Assembly (NCBI GenBank): GCA_949152475.1
Contig: OX424564.1
Coordinates: 1,116,001-1,180,000 of the forward strand
Length of the DNA stretch: 64,000 bases
Source of the DNA: Terebella lapidaria
Lineage: Eukaryota; Annelida; Polychaeta; Terebellida; Terebellidae
Direction: 5' to 3'
Position 1 is the stretch's first letter, and each line of letters starts with the position of its first letter. Position numbers and translations under genes: made by a program. This document shows positions 48,030 to 58,594 of the stretch, in pieces. Below the pieces are notes generated by a model. The model had not been told where the DNA came from. It saw only the letters and a program-made list of their open reading frames with translations, and ran no database searches.

Positions 48030-48298
48030 CGCACATTATCACTGCGAAGGAGCTGGATGTTTCAGATACACATGATACTGAGCCAGGTTATTTGCCCATG
48101 TTATTTTTGTCTGTGTTAAATAAAGTGTTTTTTTCTGTAATTCATCGGTTTTCATCTGGATCAATGGACATTGGACCTCTTATGTTCATTTTGTATTAAA
48201 TCTAGCCGATGCAGAATCTCCACAACTCAAAGCTGTCTGTGGCCCTTCCAGGATCCTTGTGCTCACTGAAGCTGCAAATAGTCAGTCATATCTAACAT

Positions 48299-48547
48299 GT
48301 GATCATGATTAGCAGTAAAGGTCGAGGCAAAGGTCAAGGCAAGGGTCACAGCAAGCAACGAGCTACTACTGGTTCACAAAACCCCCAGCAGCAACTCCCG
48401 CAACAGTCTACTGCTGAGCCTGATACCACATCTCACGATCAGGTAGAGGTCTGTGCAGTCTGCATGACCGATGTGCCTGGTAAGTTGTATGGATGTGATC
48501 GCTATCCGACCTGGGACCCAGTTTTGCCCACTTTTGTCTGCCTATAA
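48299..48547 (+). CDS. Fragment of a PHD/RING-like zinc-binding frame
   Basis: About 80 codons: a Gly/Lys/Gln-rich N-terminus (KGRGKGQGKGHSKQR), then VCAVCMTDVPGKLYGCDRY and a stop at the edge of the GGCAGCC repeat. C-x2-C, then YGCD, is the opening half of a PHD- or RING-type finger; the remaining zinc ligands are absent, and the expected next Cys is Tyr. It may be the truncated end of a host or transposon gene cut by the neighbouring element. 48030-48298 holds nothing recognised. Confidence 0.35.
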   Translation: MIMISSKGRGKGQGKGHSKQRATTGSQNPQQQLPQQSTAEPDTTSHDQVEVCAVCMTDVPGKLYGCDRYPTWDPVLPTFVCL

Positions 48548-48675
48548 GCTTATAGGCAGCCATTTGCACGCGCAGGGCTGCCTATATGCGCAAATGCTGC
48601 CTATAGTGCGCAAATGAATGCCTATAAGAAAATGGTTACGTGGTACCATTTTTGCACAAGATGGCTGCCTATTGA
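48539..48675. repeat. Left GGCAGCC motif cluster
   Basis: Five inverted and direct copies of TATAGGCAGCCATTTGCGCA-type sequence in 135 bp, including a TATAAGCTTATA palindrome. The same motif fills 54575-56590 on the far side of the recombinase region, so the two clusters bracket it. Confidence 0.75.
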
Positions 48676-48719
48676 AAATTTCTGAGAATTATTTTTTCAT
48701 TATTTTTTAGGATTGATCA

Positions 48720-49110
48720 CTAAAGTGAAGAAAAATAAAATAAGGCATCTTCATGGACCAAAAAAGAGTTCCATCCCTCGATGCAAATAATAAAGTCATG
48801 AGGTATATCAAACCAAACATAATGAAAATGAAAATACAAAAAAGTTCCGTCCCTCAGGGCAAGTTAAAAGAATCAAAGTAATGTACAATAAAACATATAT
48901 CAAGATTAAAATCAAATAATAGGGCATCTTCATGGAACACAAAAACGTTCCATCCCTCGATGCAAATAATAAAGTCATAAGGTATATCAAACCAAACATA
49001 ATGGAAATGGAAAAAACAGCCGTTTCACCGAATACAAAAAAGTTCCGTCCCTCAGGGCAAATTAAAATAAAAGCATATACAAAACAAAAAAAGTCCTAGT
49101 CGGGGGGATT
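48720..49110. repeat. Two-copy ~180 bp tandem repeat
   Basis: GGTATATCAAACCAAACATAATG, AAAAAGTTCCGTCCCTCAGGG and CATCCCTCGATGCAAATAATAAAG each occur twice, ~180 bp apart. It lies just downstream of the minus-strand recombinase frame and may be its 3' untranslated region. Confidence 0.7.
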
Positions 49111-49182
49111 AGGTTGCTGTTTTTTTCCCGTCGAGACCGGAAACTATTGTACAGCTGGTCGATCGTGTAGGACTGTATCAAG

Positions 49183-50420
49183 TCATCGAAGTTTGAACCG
49201 GCAGCCTTCAGGGTTCTCAAGATTTCGAACCGGTACCTCGAAGCTGGCAGTACAGAGGTTCTGAGCCTGTCTTGAGGCGTCTTCCACACCAATCACACGC
49301 TCCCTCCCGAAGACAAGATCTCTGGAAGAGGTGGAGGTGGATGTAGATGGTCCAGCATCGTTCGGTTGAGCAACGTCGTTTGTTTCACTTGCCGGGTCCT
49401 CCGCTTCTGCTGCGGGCTTCACAGCTTCGCCGTCGCTGTCTTCACTCTCGCTGTTGACATCAGTAACTGAACGATACATGGACGTGATTAGGCTCGCTGT
49501 CCTCACAGACACCTGCAGTCCCTCGCCGACATTGTAGTGCTTGTCCGCTGTCGCCAAAGAATGGTCCATCAACCTCGCCAGTTTCTGTTGCTGATCCCTG
49601 GCGAAGACTGGTCCTGCCTTGATAGCGACACCAAGGACTTCCTCACCAGGGTACAAGAGATTGGGCGGTCCGAGAACTCTCTCCTGGATGGCCTTGTTGA
49701 TGGCCGACGGGTCCATATCCGTGCCACGAGTGTTGTAAAACACGTAGTCGTGATCTTTCAGGGAGTTGTAAGATCGGCGCACGCGAGTGACATAGGGCAT
49801 TAGTACCGAGTGGGTTTCCTTTGTCATGGTAACTCTCGCGGGTCAGTAGTACTTCGCAGTCTTCGAATTGGTGATGTGAAGGATGAACATGCCTTCTGTC
49901 TCTGCAGCCAGGATGTCGGGAACTCGCATTTTGGCCAGGACTCCTCTCTTGCTGTTCGTCAGCTCAATGACAAGGAGTAGATGGTCCCGGTGTTTGACGT
50001 ATGCCGAGTCCGTGATCATCATGGTCTCCCTGAAGTTGCAAAACCACTTGATGGTGTCCGTGATCTCGGGGCTCTCCAGAGCGCTGGCAATGTCCCGGAC
50101 TGAAAGTTTGCTGCCAACCTGACTGACTTAACGGGTGGACTTTTCGCGCGAGTACTCAGCAGTCTCAGCACTAACGCACATTGACTGCACGAGGTGAAGC
50201 TGTTGGCTGCGCTGTGCATCTATCCATTCTCCCTTCCATCGCTCGCTGACCTCCAGAAATTCGATAAAGTGCTTGATGCTCACGATGTGGTTCTTCAGGG
50301 AGCCCCACTTCAGCCTGAACTGCTGCTTCAGAAGAAGAAACACATTCCCCTGACCACCAGTTTCTTCTCTGCCGATGTACAGAAGCAGCTGGAGACTCAG
50401 TGTTCCCACTCCGGCCCCTC
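49183..50420 (-). pseudogene. Tyrosine recombinase (YR) domain
   Basis: The N-terminal helical part (LKNHIVSIKHFIEFLEVSER, then WKGEWIDAQRSQQLHLVQSM) precedes a catalytic domain with RDHLLLVIELTNSKRGVLAK, FILHITNSKTAKYY, VFYNTRGTDMDPSAINKAI, and the C-terminal LARLMDHSLATADKHYNVGE. The last carries the final His and the candidate nucleophile Tyr in the usual H-S-x-x-T-A-x-x-Y setting. The expected catalytic Arg of the HxxR box is not obvious upstream of LARLMDH. An acidic, Ser-rich tail follows (SESEDSDGEAVKPAAEAED). One in-frame stop lies just before MTKETHSVLMPY (49827), and a frame change lies near 50125. Confidence 0.65.
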
Positions 50421-50479
50421 TCGTTGATGGGCCTCGCCAACTTTGCCAACCTCTACCTCTGTTCTGCCTCCAGGTGGTG

Positions 50480-50760
50480 GAACTTGGGCAGGTGGTAGGA
50501 GGCGATCCTCGGGCCACTCCATCGGCACTGGAAGACGGGGCAACGGACCACTGGGTAAGTCCGTGCGGCTGGTCAATCAGGCTTCTCTTTGAGGGTGTCG
50601 TAGTTAAACTTCGGAATCTATTTGTGGCACTGCCGGAAGTGTTTGTTGAGGTTCTGGACCTCCTTTCCACAGACTCTCCTGTTCTCTTTGACTCTTGGCC
50701 AGTCCGGAAATCGGGTGGTTCTTCGTGTGAGTACGCCGACCCTCAGCAACTTGCGACATT
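50480..50760 (-). pseudogene. C2H2-like zinc-finger segment between repeats and recombinase
   Basis: Frames here read CGKEVQNLNKHFRQCHK (near 50625-50680) and CPVFQCRWSGPRIASYHLPK with a following FHH (near 50490-50555), both of the C-x2-5-C to H-x3-4-H type. NLNKHF also appears in the plus-strand frame at 54.3 kb, suggesting related proteins. Stops and frame changes occur between the two fingers. Confidence 0.5.
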
Positions 50761-50764
50761 CCAG

Positions 50765-52900
50765 CTCGGACCTTGGTGGGCCTAACTCTTCTTCTCAGCC
50801 TTGGCCTATGCCTTGGCAACCAGGCGGGCTTCTCGCTCCCCGTCCAGAGCCTTGAGTGCAGTATTGGCCGCCTTACTCTTCTCTGCCTTGGCCTGTGCCT
50901 TGGCCTATGCCTTGGCCTCCAGGCGGGCTTCTCGCTCCCCTACCCAGAGCCTTGAGTGTAGCCTTGGCCGCCTTACTCTTCTTCTCCGCCTTGGCCTATG
51001 CCTTGGCCTCCAGGCGGGCTTCTCACTCCCCCACCCAGAGCCTTGAGTGTAGCCTTGGCCGCCTTGGCCTATGCCTTGGACTCCAAGAGGGCTTCTCACT
51101 TTCGTCCAGAGCCTTGAGTGTAGCCTTGGCTGCCTTACTCTTCTTCTCAGCCTTGGCCTATGCCTTGGTCTCCAGGCGGGTTTTTCGCTTTTCGTCCAGA
51201 GCATTGAGTGCAGCCTTGGCCGCCTTAGTCTCCTTCTCAGCCTTGGCCTCCAGGCGGGCTTTTCGCTCCCCGTCTAGAGCCTTTAGTGCCACCTTGGCCG
51301 CCCTACTCTTCTTCTCAGCTTTGGCCTGCGACTTGGCCTCCAGGCGGGCTTCTCGCTCCCCGTCCAGAGCCTTGAGTGCAGCCTTGGCCACCTTACTCTT
51401 CTTCTCAGCCTTGGCCTGTGCCTTGGCCTCCAGGCGGGCTTCTAGCTCCCCATCCAGAGCCTTGAGTGCAGCCTTGGCCACCTTACTCTTCTCCGCCTTG
51501 GCCTGTGCCTTGGGCTATGCCTTGGCCTCCAGGCAGGCTTCTCGCTCCCCGTCCAGAGCCTTGAGTGCAGCCTTGGCCGCCTTACTCTTCTTCTCCGCCT
51601 TGGCCTATGCCTTGGCCTCCAATCGGGCTTCTCGCTCCCCGTCCAGAGACTTGAGTGTAGCCTTGGCCGCCTTACTCTTTTTCTCAGCCTTGGCCTGCGT
51701 CTTGGCCTATGCCTTGGCCTCCAGGCGGGCTTCTCGCTCCCTGTCTAGTGCCTTGAGTGCAGCCTTGGTCGCCTTACTCTTCTCCGCCTTGGCCTGTGCC
51801 TTGGCCTCCAGGCGGGCTTCTCACTCCCCGTCTAGTGCCTTGAGTGCAGCCTTGGCTGCCTTACTCTCCTTTTCCGCCTTGGCTTCCAGGTGGGCTTCTC
51901 GCTCCCCATCTAGTGCCTTGAGTGCAACCTTGGCCGCCTTACTCTTCTCAGCCTTGGCCTCCAGGTGGGCCCATTCGCTCCTCGTCCAGAGCCTTGAGTG
52001 CAGCCTTGGCTGCCTTACTCTTCTCCGCCTTGGCCTGTGCCTTGGCCTATGCCTTGGCTTCCAGGAGGGCTTCTTGCTCCCTGTCCAGAGCCTTGAGTTT
52101 AGCCTTGGCCGCCTTATTCTTCTCCGCCTTGGCCTGTGGCTTGGCCTATGCCTTGGCCTCGAGGCGGGCTTCTCGCTCCCTGTCAATAGCCTTGAGTGCA
52201 GCCTTGGCCGCTTTACTCTTCTCGGCCTTGGCCTGTGCCTTGGCCTATGCCTTGGCCTCCGGGCGGGCTTCTCGCTCCCCGTCCAGAGCCTTGAGTGCAG
52301 CCTTGGCCGCCTTACTCTTCTTCTCCGCCTTGGCCTGTGCCTTGACCGCCTTGGCCTCCAGGCTGGCTTCTCGCTCCTCGTCCAGAGCCTTGAGTGCAGC
52401 CTTGGCCGCCTTACTCTTTTTCTCCGCCTTGGCCTGCGCCTTTGCCTCCAGGCGGGCTTCTCGCTCCCCGTCCAGAGCCTTGAGTGTAGCCTTGGCCACC
52501 TTAGTCTTCTTCTCACTGGCCTGCGCCTTGGCCTCCAGGCGGGCTTCTCGCTCCCCGTCCAGAGCCTTGAGTGCAGCCTTGGCCGCCTTACTCTTCTTCT
52601 CAGCCTTGGCCTGTGACTTGGCCTCCAGACGGGCTTCTCGCTCGCCGTCCAGAGCCTTGAGTGTAGCCTTGGCCGCCTTACTCTTCTCTGCCTTGGCCTG
52701 CACCTTGGCCTATGCCTTGGCCTCCAGACGGGCTTCTCGCTCCCCGTCCAGAGCCTTGAGTGCAGCCTTGGCCGCCTTACTCTTCTCAGCCTTGGCCTAT
52801 GCCTTGGCTTCCAGGCGGGTTTTTCACTTTTCGTCCAGAGCCTTGAGTGTAGCCTTGGCAGTCTTACTCTTCTTCTCCGTCTTGGCCTGTGCCCGCTGCT
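50765..52900 (-). repeat. About 23 tandem coiled-coil-coding repeats of 70-105 bp
   Basis: The core unit on the minus strand reads ALDGEREARLEAKAQAKAEK then KSKAAKAALK, ~28-30 residues, strongly charged and helical. Unit length varies by whole short sub-blocks such as AKAQ. Several units have TAG where others have CAG (AKA-stop-AKA), so the change has spread with the repeat. The plus strand is open for 586 codons (50856-52616), a by-product of the unit lacking stops in that frame. Confidence 0.9.
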
Positions 52901-53338
52901 TCTTTTCCACCTTCCGCTGCTTCTGGCCGCCGCCCGACTTCACCGGTGCCCGAGAGGGTGTGGGATTGGCCTCGTGATTGCTCACGGGCCTCCCTCAGGC
53001 ACCCTCCGGGAAAGAAAGACCAAGATAGTAATTGAGCACTTTAATGCTTTCATATGGCTTTGGCTCGCCAAACTTCACACTCTTGTCCACCAGACGGAGC
53101 ACGACACGCTGGGTCACGTTCTTGTCCTCGGTTGGGACCCTGAGGATACCAATCCGTCGATGGACCTCGTCCACAAACTCAGCCACGTCCTCCTCTGACA
53201 GTTGGACCTTGTTTCTATCCAGGTGCCGCAGCAGAGGAGCCTGGTCCTCCAGCAACTGAACTTTCCGCAAACCTTCAGAACGATATTGGCCTTGCTGGCC
53301 AGCTTGAGAGTTTCAACCACAATAGCCGACATGGTCAC

Positions 53339-54262
53339 ATATAATATTTACTAAGAATAAGGTATCAAGTATTATCAAAATTAATATCAATTTAAGTATG
53401 CAATGAGAACGCTAGGAACACCAATCTGAACGATGCAACCTGGTAGAAGGCTATCTGAGAGCAATAAAGACTGATGGCAGCGCCCGAACCCTTATAACCT
53501 AGCACCTATCATAAAAGTGGTGTCAATTTGTTTCTGGCGATGTAGTTTGCACACGCTTATAAATAATTATTACACAATGAAATATTGATATAGGACTATA
53601 ATTTCTACATCAAAATGTGAAGATTATTATTATCTTTGTCCAAACATTATATGCAATTAGTAGATTAACAGATGAAAGTAGATTTTCGCTCATAGAACAG
53701 TTATGTCATTATGGAACAATTATGTCCCTGTTTCAACTCTATGCTTGCTCTTCAAAGATAATTGGTACTAGTAACGCTACCGCCATCGAGTGAATTACGT
53801 AAAACTAAAAAAGAAGACGTTATGACGTTTTTATGCAGTATTTGGAAGGTTTGTCCAAATATAGCGTAAAACTAAAAAATGAGACGTTATGACGTTTTTA
53901 TGCAGTATTTTTCAATCAGAGGACATTATGACAAATTAAATGCTGATGCATGGGCCACGTGCTTATATTATCAGCATTGCCTTGCAGATGCATTATCTGC
54001 ATTATTACCTTGTACACAATAAGCACATACTCTTTTTTGCAATATAAATATGGAATCTACCAACTATTATTGCAGATTTGCCGTGCATGCTTTTATTTGT
54101 GTTGTGTCGCCTATGTATTACTCCACGTGTTCAGTTTTTAAATGAATCCTTCTTCAGTGAAACAATTTGATAAAATATGATTATGTTGCTTGAATTATTG
54201 ATTTATAATGTTATTAGGACACAACGGTACATCTATCATGAACCCCTACGTCATCGATGTAG
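53339..54262. other. AT-rich spacer between the two opposing frames
   Basis: Contains a two-copy block (GTAAAACTAAAAAA.GA then GACGTTATGACGTTTTTATG, at ~53798 and ~53868). No gene is seen. The promoter of the minus-strand frame should lie here. Confidence 0.45.
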
Positions 54263-54574
54263 TTGACCTCTACAACCTCTTCGTGTTTGTATTCCACTGG
54301 TCGAGAAATCAACCTGAACAAACACTTCAAAACTGTGCACCGGGGAGAGAGGGCACCAGGCAGCCGTCAGGGCCAGGGCCCAAGAGTTCGCGCCGCAGGA
54401 AAAGTAGAGGGGAAGCTCTGCCCTGAATGCGGGGCGAGGACCCAGAAGCTGGAGAGGCACCTAAGGATACATCAAAAATATTGTAGAATAAATAATAAAA
54501 ATGTCATTTGGAAGTATATATCTGTGTATTTCTTGTTATGTGGTAATAGATTCCACCAAGTACCTTCCTCATAG
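54263..54574 (+). CDS. Zinc-finger frame, opposite orientation to the recombinase
   Basis: Plus-strand frame with INLNKHFKTVHRGERAPG, a basic Gly/Arg linker and LCPECGARTQKLERHLRIH, a good C2H2 finger. The first finger has lost one Cys (SCLYST where C-x2-C is expected). TTATTAG at ~54215 could be an acceptor for an upstream exon, and a stop lies right before the frame. AATAAATAATAAA at 54488 overlaps its end. It shares NLNKHF with the minus-strand fingers, so it probably belongs to the same element. Confidence 0.5.
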   Translation: MTSTTSSCLYSTGREINLNKHFKTVHRGERAPGSRQGQGPRVRAAGKVEGKLCPECGARTQKLERHLRIHQKYCRINNKNVIWKYISVYFLLCGNRFHQVPSS

Positions 54575-56590
54575 GCAGCCATCTCCACAAGTAACCTTGC
54601 TTATAGGCAGCCATCTCCACAAGTAACCTTGCTTATAGGCAGCCATCTCCACAAGTTACCTTGCTTATAGGCAGCCTTTAGTGCAAGTAACCTTCCTTAT
54701 AGGCAACCATCTGCGCAAGTAACCTTGCTTATAAGCTTATAAGCAGCCCTGTGCATAACCATGGATGCGCAGATGGCTGCCTACAAGCATATAAGCTGCC
54801 CTAACGAAATAGGCAGCCCTGTGCATAACCATGGATGCGCAGATGGCTGCCTATAAGCATTAATTATCTATAACTTTGATTATTTATATAATAGAAAAAA
54901 AGTAATTACACTATTGGAAAGCTAGAACAAAACTGCACAAAATATACAGAATTTGTTGTGCTAGATTGAAAGTTAGGAACTTGGTTCGATATTTTTCTAT
55001 GGTGTTCTCAATTTTCACGCTTCTCAGCTCATTCTTAATTATTTTTTGTATAAAACGTTATTGTTTATGCTGTATGAAGGATTTCAAATATTCTTATTTA
55101 ATAGAGATATATTACACATTTGAACATATGCAAAAGTTGACATCCTTATAGGCAGCCATCTGTGCTAGTACATTGCTTATAGGCAGCCATCCGCGCAAGT
55201 AACCTTGCTTATAGGCAGCCATCTGTGCAAGTAACCATGCTTATAGGCAACCATCTGCTCAAGTAACCTTTTTATAGGCAGCCATTTGCACAAGAACCGA
55301 GCTTATAGGCAGCCCTGCGCATAACCATGGTTGCGCAAATGGCTGCCTATAAGCATAATTTAATGACAACTCTAAATATTTTTAGAGTAAGGAAATAGTA
55401 ATTACACTGTTGGAAAGCTATAAAAAAAATACACAGAATATATGGAATTTATTGTGCTAGATTGAAATGTAGGAAGACGATTAATTTTTTCTCTCTGTTC
55501 TTCTCATTTTTCATGCTGCATAGCTCATTCCTAACTATGTTTAGCCCTGCAGATGGCTGCCTATAACAGTTAATTAACAATAACTCTAATTATTTTTAGA
55601 ATAGAAACTTTTGTATTTGCCTTGCTGGAAAGCCAGAATAAACCTGAACAAAATATATGGAATTTACTGTGCTAGATTAAAAAGTAGAAATATGATTCTT
55701 TTTTTTTTCTCTGGTCTTCTCATTTTTCATGCTGCATAGCCAATTCCCAATTATGTTTTGTATAACACGGTAATGTTCATGCTCTATGAAGGATTTTAAA
55801 TAATTTTAATAATAACGATATGCCACACATTTGAATATATTGCCAAAGTTGACATCCTTATAGGCAGACATTTGCGCAACCGCGGTAACGATCTGCGCAC
55901 ATTTGGCTGCCTGTAACCTATACCTTTCTTCAGATTTGGCTGCCTATAACTAGTTTTTTAACGAAAGTTTTTTGAACGAAAATCAAATGTTATTTTCGTC
56001 ATAGAAAAAATTTGAAAACACCATCGGTGTTCTTTTTGGCAAAAAAACCCACCATGGTTTCAATCAACTTTCGAGCTACAAGCGATCAAATATTTTCAAA
56101 GCCATGGTCTCTTGAGTCTCACTTGTAAAACGCTGATAACTTTTTTTCTGCTTAAGATAATTCTTAGCTTTTCGGTAGTTTTCCTACGCTAACAAAGTAC
56201 TACTTGTTTACAAGAACTCCCGTCTCTATATCTAACAGAAACATTTTAGTGTAACTATGGTTCTTCGTTAATATAGGGTTCTGATGTCATATGATCCCAA
56301 CCTGCTTTTTTTTTGGACAAGTCACAGATGAATGGTTATGAGGTGAAATAACGGGTTTACAGCTTAGATCTTTTGAAATTAGATTTAAAACCATTACCAA
56401 GTGGGGTAAACGAAGATCCATGTGTCTCTGAGACGTTTTAACTCTGAGATATCCTTATGGGCAGCCATTTTCGCAGACTGTTCAGGTGGCAAGAATTTTG
56501 GTAAAAACATGGTAAAAACGACATCACGATAAAATTTAGCGATCGTTTTACCCCTACAATTCAAAGTTATAAGCAGCCACGGTTTGCAGA
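54575..56590. repeat. Right GGCAGCC motif clusters with a triplicated ~300 bp module
   Basis: The motif TTATAGGCAGCCATCTGCGCA with an AAGTAACCTTGC spacer recurs ~15 times in both orientations at 54575-54860, 55148-55350, 55550-55565, 55858-55945 and 56455-56580. Between clusters, a module with GGAAAGCT, TGTGCTAGATT, TTCTCATTTTTCATGCTGCA and TATGAAGGATTT occurs three times (54862-55147, 55355-55549, 55566-55857). No coding frame. A short more GC-rich patch follows at 56590-56760, open in one frame but unrecognised. Confidence 0.8.
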
Positions 56591-56760
56591 ACCGGGTGAC
56601 GGGGTACCACGCATACTGCCTCCCAACAAGAGATCAGCAGCAGCATCTGGCACACGCAGCGATTTGCAGTGGCCCTTCAACGGGTGCTTGCATGAGGGAA
56701 TAGAACTGTTTTGTTCTGATTTTCAACCTCCTAATGTAGGTGATGTTCTGATCTCAATCT

Positions 56761-57328
56761 TTGTCACTGTTTTTGCAAACAATGTTTTTGGTACTTTGAA
56801 ATGTTGTGTGATTATTATATTGTATTGTACTGTTGTAAGCAGTGACAAACGATTTGTTACAAGATAATGATATACTGATTATTTCAAAATGCAATTTAAT
56901 TAGTATTAGCATGAGAATATATTTGGTGTAAACATATTTTATTAACATTGAGCATTGACCAGCAGGGCAAGCCCTATGTGAAGGTCTCTGCAAGTGCGAC
57001 TATTTACAACGTGAATAAACAAAACTGGCAACACAATATTATACAACGTATAAGACACAACAATATTCACAATATGTACATGGCAATAATGATGAAAGTA
57101 TGATAGTATGACAATCAATATGTATTTTTATGATGGCATGATGAAACTATAGAACTTTCAGATTGACCATGAAATAACTCGATATCAGAAACACAACGTT
57201 AACAATTTATCAATTCATATCATGAAAATCATTCAACTTGTTATGAGTGTGGACAATTATTAATTGTATAACATGATTATCTAACGGACAACGTAATAAA
57301 TGTGTTATGATACTAGTATTACATGTAG
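56761..57328. other. Gene-free AT-rich stretch
   Basis: Nothing recognised. Confidence 0.45.
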
Positions 57329-57372
57329 CAATCATATGGTATAGTATCATATGATACTATACCATATGATTG
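57329..57372. repeat. Perfect 44 bp palindrome
   Basis: CAATCATATGGTATAGTATC followed by ATAT and its exact reverse complement. It overlaps by four bases the start of the 107 bp inverted repeat at 57369. It could extrude as a cruciform or be a minimal inverted insertion scar. Confidence 0.95.
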
Positions 57373-57475
57373 ATGACATCGGTTGTGGTGTCGCGTATTC
57401 GTTCACCGTATTGTCTTTGGCGGATATCGACGCCACAGCGCGATGCTATCAACCTCAAGTCCATTCAATATTATG
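57369..57475 (+). repeat. Left arm of a perfect 107 bp inverted repeat
   Basis: From ATTGATGACATCGGTTGTG to CCATTCAATATTATG. The identical sequence occurs in reverse complement at 58595-58701. No base difference was found, so the pair is recent or maintained by gene conversion. Confidence 0.95.
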
Positions 57476-57496
57476 TCATCAATTTTGTCATCAATC

Positions 57497-57915
57497 ATCG
57501 ATGTCATCAATTTTGTCTATCGAAGTGCCCAGCTAGTCTCTAAACTGCTGCGTCAAGGATATGTTTTACCAAGACTTATAGCGGCGTTTAAGAAATTCTA
57601 TGGACGTCATCATGATCTGGTTGATAAATACAGCAAATCCATGTCTGCCATGCAACTAGATTTATTTTCATGTTAATTTTGGGGAATTCATGACGGGTGC
57701 CACTAGTGGGGCAGGAAATGCTCACTCTTTCCGGAACACCTGATTTCACCTCCTAATGGCCATTTTTGGGGGTTCATGAATTTCCCTGTCATTTTTGTTT
57801 TCTCTCACTTCGTATGCCTGATATGACTTTCTGTCCCCGGACTATGAGATTGGATAACGGACCCTGTTTTGTTTGCTCGGAATACTTAATACTGGGTATT
57901 GATTCCACGTCTATA
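57497..57915 (+). mobile_element. Penelope-like element, 3' end
   Basis: FVYRSAQLVSKLLRQGYVLP and KKFYGRHHDLVDKYSKSMSA lead to a stop at ~57675. The ~235 bp tail (GGGGCAGGAAATGCTCACTC; ACACCTGATTTCACCTCC) ends GATTCCACGTCTAT. It is a 5'-truncated copy lying between the arms of the 107 bp inverted repeat. Confidence 0.8.
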
Positions 57916-58089
57916 TATTTACGGAGTCATCGGGGTAGACTACCCTCTCGCTTTGGAGCATATTGCGTCCCGCACAGAAAAATTAATAAGAGTAATAATG
58001 CATCGATATTATACGTAAAAAATTAGCCCAAGGGTTGAATAGGTTAGCGGACAATTTCATGTTTTAACATAGCAGGTGATATATGACCT

Positions 58090-58560
58090 GTGCTCCGACC
58101 TTGAAAATGGGACTAAAGGTCAAATTCAGTCACCAGAATCTTCAGCATATAGCATATCTCCGAAAGTGAGATCAAAGCATATATCATCTCCCCGAAAATG
58201 AGGTCAAAGGTCAAACCCAATGCCACCAGAACATTCGGCATACACCATCTCCCACATGTCCATAATTGATTTCTAAGCCGTAAAGTCGATATTAACTTCC
58301 TGTACAAATGACCCTGACAGTGAGGTGAAAGGTCAAACTCAAGGCCATCAAAATATTCGGCATACATCATTTCCCACATGTCCAGAATTGACTCCCAACC
58401 TATAAAGTCGATAATAAGCGAGATATTAGCCACGCCGTTACTCGACCTTAAAAATGAATTTTTGTGCAAAATTCAGAAAAAAAACTCCGCTCGTCAACAT
58501 AAAAGACAAAAATGTGGACGAGACGGACGACGGACGGAACGCCACGACAATAGGATATAG
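58090..58560. repeat. GGTCAAA-rich tandem block with GACGGACGGA-type end
   Basis: Three degenerate copies of a 100-125 bp unit (GGTCAAACTCAAGGCCATCA, ATTCGGCATACATCAT, CCCACATGTCCA) precede ACGAGACGGACGACGGACGG. Similar GTCCGTCAACATTTTTG blocks occur at 13410 and 19090. I associate this kind of block with non-autonomous molluscan repeats. Confidence 0.6.
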
Positions 58561-58594
58561 GACCATAGGGGCGAGATATGAGTTGGGTAGTTTT

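Larger units (their letters stand above)
49183..53338 (-). pseudogene. Tyrosine-recombinase region with coiled-coil repeats and zinc fingers
   Basis: On the minus strand, from 53338 downward, the pieces are: an N-terminal domain (MSAIVVETLKLASKANIVLK; SEEDVAEFVDEVHRRIGILR; KPYESIKVLNYYLGLSFPEG), a linker rich in Lys/Gln, ~23 charged repeats, zinc-finger-like motifs, a helical N-terminal recombinase domain and a tyrosine recombinase catalytic domain. The N-terminal part runs in the same frame into the repeats past one TGA. Further stops and at least three frame changes occur between parts, so this copy is probably dead, or several genes are involved. The whole could be the coding core of a Crypton-like mobile element of unusual size. 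Neighbours are GGCAGCC clusters on both sides and a plus-strand zinc-finger frame at 54.3 kb. Confidence 0.6.

Noticed and set aside
50856-52616. 586-codon plus-strand open frame rich in Leu/Ala/Ser
   Set aside because: It is the complement of a minus-strand repeat that is contiguous in frame with a recognisable N-terminal domain. The plus-strand peptide is a low-complexity by-product of a unit without stops.
58113-58469. 118-codon minus-strand frame
   Set aside because: It is a translation of the GGTCAAA-type tandem repeat; peptide repeats follow the DNA repeat.
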